From positions 1-7,983 of the forward strand of contig JAKPNC010000061.1 in assembly GCA_029548585.1 (NCBI GenBank): DNA of 7,983 nucleotides. Direction: 5' to 3'. The position numbers and the translations under genes are program-made. Position 1 is the stretch's first letter; every line of letters starts with the position of its first letter. Of this stretch, positions 6,045 to 7,983 are shown piece after piece. The notes beneath the pieces were generated by a model. The model did no database searches. It was given only the letters and a program-made list of their open reading frames with translations, and had not been told where the DNA came from. This DNA comes from a bacterium (lineage in GTDB: Bacteria > Ratteibacteria > UBA8468 > B48-G9 > JAFGKM01).

Positions 6045-6599
6045 TTATACTCTCGTAACGTACTCCCCTGTCCTGGTATCCACCTTTACCACGTCGCCCG
6101 CTTCCACAAAAAGAGGAGTCTGTATTACAAAGCCCGTCTCAAGCTTCACTTTCTTCTTTCCTCCCTGGACAGTATCTCCCTTGTGACCGGGTTCAGCTTC
6201 AATTACCTTTAATTCCACGCTTATGGGCAGTTTTATGTCAAGAATCCTCCCTGCATGAAAAAGACCGGTAACCTCCAGGTTTTCCTTTATGTAATTCTTT
6301 GATTCTCCCACTACATCGGCAGGTATGGCAACCTGCTCGTATGTATTATTATCCATGAAGTGATAGCCCTCGCCATCGCTGTAAAGATATGATAATACCA
6401 CCTCGTCAACATATACCGGGTTGACTTTTACATCCGATCTGAAGGAATCCTCGAGGGTCTTGCCTGTCTTCATGTCCTTTGCCTTGAGACGCACAAGACC
6501 CCGCCTTTGCTGCTGGTGTGTATGTACGGCATATATAACAATGTAAATATTACCCTCATACTCAAATATGTTTCCTTCCTTTAAGTCCAGTACGATCAT
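6045..6599 (-). CDS. efp: Elongation factor P with atypical tip loop
   Basis: EF-P binds between the ribosomal P and E sites and relieves stalling at polyproline. The 184-residue product has the normal three-domain layout: a KOW-like domain I (about 3-58), OB domain II (VVLSYLYSDGEGYHFMDN, 67-84) and OB domain III (ISVELKVIEAEPGHKGDT, 126-143) ending in the family signature VDTRTGEYVTRV (173-184). ATG 6599 has GAGGGGAG six nt upstream. The odd point is the domain I loop. It reads VHTHQQQRRGLVRLK (25-39) where typical bacterial EF-P has VKPGKGxAFxRxK. Gapless alignment from Gly9 and from Thr45-Gly46 places Gln31 at the modified residue (Lys34 in Escherichia coli, Arg32 in Pseudomonas). It lacks the KPGKG and SGRN contexts used by the known Lys and Arg modification routes. 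It is not EfpL/YeiP, because the C-terminal signature is classical. It heads the operon with accBC. Confidence 0.93.
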   Translation of the reverse strand: MIVLDLKEGNIFEYEGNIYIVIYAVHTHQQQRRGLVRLKAKDMKTGKTLEDSFRSDVKVNPVYVDEVVLSYLYSDGEGYHFMDNNTYEQVAIPADVVGESKNYIKENLEVTGLFHAGRILDIKLPISVELKVIEAEPGHKGDTVQGGKKKVKLETGFVIQTPLFVEAGDVVKVDTRTGEYVTRV

Positions 6600-6640
6600 A
6601 TAGATCTCCCCTCTTTTCCTAACAGCCGTTTAACACAGTA

Positions 6641-6669
6641 ATTGTATAATTCCGGAGATGAAAAATCAA
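6641..6669 (-). promoter_or_regulatory. Candidate sigma70-type promoter for efp-accB-accC-asp23
   Basis: On the minus strand TTGATT (6669-6664, four of six consensus bases) is followed after exactly 17 nt by TACAAT (6646-6641, five of six). The start would fall near 6634, giving a leader of about 35 nt that includes the GAGGGGAG ribosome binding site. It lies between the terminator of the upstream repeat gene and efp. No other promoter is apparent within the four-gene run, where gaps are 12-33 nt. Confidence 0.6.
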
Positions 6670-6695
6670 GTTTATTTTTACATTGAGGGTAAAAG

Positions 6696-6728
6696 AAAAG
6701 GCAGCCAGAGTTTGACTGACTGCCTTTT
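6696..6728 (-). terminator. Intrinsic terminator of the repeat-protein gene
   Basis: Read on the minus strand, AAAAGGCAG (6728-6720) pairs perfectly with CTGCCTTTT (6704-6696). After one mismatch, a further CTG/CAG-type three-pair extension leaves a 7-nt loop. The stem ends in TTTT and is followed by CTTTTA, forming a U-rich tract. It begins 19 nt after the TAG stop at 6748-6750. It insulates efp from the repeat gene upstream. Confidence 0.85.
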
Positions 6729-6747
6729 CGTATATCCTTGTCTCTTG

Positions 6748-7983
6748 CTATCTCTTGCTTATGATGTAATCCAGCGAGTTGTCCAGGTCTTCATCGAACT
6801 GCCAGAAGGCGGGAGCAATCTCAATCCACCTGTAATCCATAAGCTTCAGGAGGACTTCCAGCCAGAAAGTCTGCTCGTTGCCTATCATGACTATGCTCGG
6901 AGATACCGCCCTGAACCACTGGTTGGATCTCATGCCTCCGTTCATCCTTCCGTTGAAGAAGATGAGACCCGGAGGAACGAGTCCGGGATACACAGAGAGA
7001 ACATCCGCGGGCTGAACTATTCCGTCTATAGCAACAGAGATGAAGAAGTTCTCATCAGAGGCATAGACGTACAGGTCGCCGGGATTGATATTGACTTCAA
7101 CAGGATTATAGCCCGAACCGTTCGGGTTACCGTCAAATTCGCCTATCGTACCGTCAAAGGCAAGCATTTCACTTGTTTCAGTGCCGATCACATCAAAAGG
7201 CGTGGCGTTATTCCTGTCAAGGATGGAACCTATTGTCTGGAGGCTCACCCTTCCGTCTGCCTGAACAGGCCCGGATAAGAGCATGTCTCCACCGGTTCCA
7301 TAATCAATATCGTTAAGCGTTCCATTGTCAAACCTTATGTATCCATTCTCTATCCTGACAAGTCCGCCGGGAGCCGTGTTTGTAACTCCAAGTATATCAA
7401 GATCTCCCGCAACCTGGGTGTTATTCCTGATCCAGATATCGCCGCTTGTCGTATTCTGGGCCCAGAGAGTTTCACCCTGGGTCTCTATCGCATCTGCTTC
7501 TCCAATCCCGTTTACAGCCGAGAGGATTATATCCTGGGCAAGGATATTAAGGTTATCATCATTGTTGTCATATATTGCCCCTCCGGCGGTAACAGATGCA
7601 TCATCCCCGGCTTCTACATATCCGAGATAGACATCGTTTCCGGCAACCAGTGTAGCATCGTCTCCGGCTATAACCTGGGCACTTTCGCAGATTATGATAT
7701 CTGTGCCTGCTTCAAGATACACATCATCTCCCGCATCAAGAACGGAATCAAGGCATATCCTTATGTACCCGGTATCTGCAACCACATCTATATCATCGAG
7801 CGCCGTAAGGAGAGTATTGATTATATCAACATTGGTAAGAGCGTAGATGTCTATGTCTGAACCTGCATCCGCGTCTACAGTGTTGAGATTCACATACCCG
7901 CCCAGGGCGTCAATCGATATATCCATGCCGGCCGTAAGGGTGCTTCTGACAACATCCACGTTCGTACCCGCGGTGATATCCAT
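6748..7983 (-). CDS. C-terminal part of a large acidic repeat protein (FHA/beta-helix-like), 5' truncated by window
   Basis: A frame enters from the right edge and ends at TAG 6748-6750, with 411 residues visible. The ATG at the edge is not evidence of a start. Residues 1-140 consist of imperfect repeats of about 19-23 residues around the core AGDDV(D/Y)(I/L), for example TAGMDISIDALGGYVNLNTV, DAGSDIDIYALTNVDIINT and LDAGDDVYLEAGTDIIICES. Alternating hydrophobic residues with Gly/Asp/Asn turns are typical of right-handed beta-helices in filamentous haemagglutinin-like surface proteins. Residues 141-265 continue in a looser pattern (GDIWIRNNTQVAGDLDIL, GGLVRIENGYIRFDN). From about 268 the repeat is lost and a unique region rich in aromatic residues ends in WIEIAPAFWQFDEDLDNSLDYIISKR. 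No LPxTG motif, autotransporter barrel or C-terminal membrane helix is visible. The protein is very poor in Lys. It is probably secreted or on the cell surface (inference). The exact function is unknown. Confidence 0.82.
   Translation of the reverse strand: MDITAGTNVDVVRSTLTAGMDISIDALGGYVNLNTVDADAGSDIDIYALTNVDIINTLLTALDDIDVVADTGYIRICLDSVLDAGDDVYLEAGTDIIICESAQVIAGDDATLVAGNDVYLGYVEAGDDASVTAGGAIYDNNDDNLNILAQDIILSAVNGIGEADAIETQGETLWAQNTTSGDIWIRNNTQVAGDLDILGVTNTAPGGLVRIENGYIRFDNGTLNDIDYGTGGDMLLSGPVQADGRVSLQTIGSILDRNNATPFDVIGTETSEMLAFDGTIGEFDGNPNGSGYNPVEVNINPGDLYVYASDENFFISVAIDGIVQPADVLSVYPGLVPPGLIFFNGRMNGGMRSNQWFRAVSPSIVMIGNEQTFWLEVLLKLMDYRWIEIAPAFWQFDEDLDNSLDYIISKR

Noticed and set aside
6658..7278. 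Plus-strand 206-codon frame opposite the repeat-protein gene
   Set aside because: It crosses the terminator and lies antisense to the repeat gene, whose low-complexity composition keeps the opposite strand open. No ribosome binding site or known domain.
7563..7983. CRISPR-like periodicity at the right edge
   Set aside because: The repetition is at the protein level in an open frame with diverged DNA. There are no identical direct repeats with spacers.

Overview
The window looks like chromosomal DNA of an uncultured bacterium. GC content is moderate by eye, genes are tightly packed and Shine-Dalgarno sites are clear. It holds two converging blocks of housekeeping genes, plus the 3' end of a large repetitive gene at the right edge. 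A very long acidic FHA-like or beta-helical repeat gene, an EF-P with an aberrant tip loop and a compact efp-accB-accC-asp23 cluster together suggest a candidate phylum of diderm bacteria, possibly Omnitrophota (PVC-related). This placement is inference from general resemblance. No phylogenetic marker in the window settles it.

Plus strand, about 1-3395: the last 31 codons of purC (SAICAR synthase) come first, then a promoter candidate. An arginine biosynthesis run follows: argB (N-acetylglutamate kinase), argD (acetylornithine aminotransferase, ATGA overlap with argB) and argF (ornithine carbamoyltransferase). These carry N-acetylglutamate to acetylglutamyl-phosphate, acetylglutamate semialdehyde (converted by ArgD to acetylornithine), and ornithine to citrulline. 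The enzymes for the reduction (ArgC), deacetylation (ArgJ/ArgE) and final steps (ArgG/ArgH) are not in the window. A tRNA-Arg(UCU) gene lies 22 nt after argF and is probably on the same transcript. A pair of adjacent palindromes sits at the very end of argD, just before argF.

Middle, 3396-3743: a convergent intergenic region of about 350 nt with no gene I can support. It holds a weak terminator-like hairpin, a long-range inverted repeat and an unconvincing small ORF with a good ribosome binding site.

Minus strand, 6669 down to 3744: one promoter candidate precedes efp (elongation factor P), accB (biotin carboxyl carrier protein), accC (biotin carboxylase) and an Asp23/Gls24-family gene. The genes are spaced 12-33 nt apart and read as one operon. 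AccB and AccC form the biotin-carboxylating half of acetyl-CoA carboxylase, the first step of fatty acid synthesis. The carboxyltransferase genes are elsewhere. The EF-P has Gln where Lys or Arg is normally modified at the tip of domain I (loop HQQQRRG). This is the most interesting observation in a recognisable gene.

Minus strand, right edge 7983-6748: the C-terminal 411 residues of a repeat protein, truncated by the window. It has acidic AGDD-type repeats of about 20 residues, a less regular section and a unique C-terminal region, followed by a strong intrinsic terminator that separates it from efp. No CRISPR array, insertion sequence, phage gene or clear defence system is visible.
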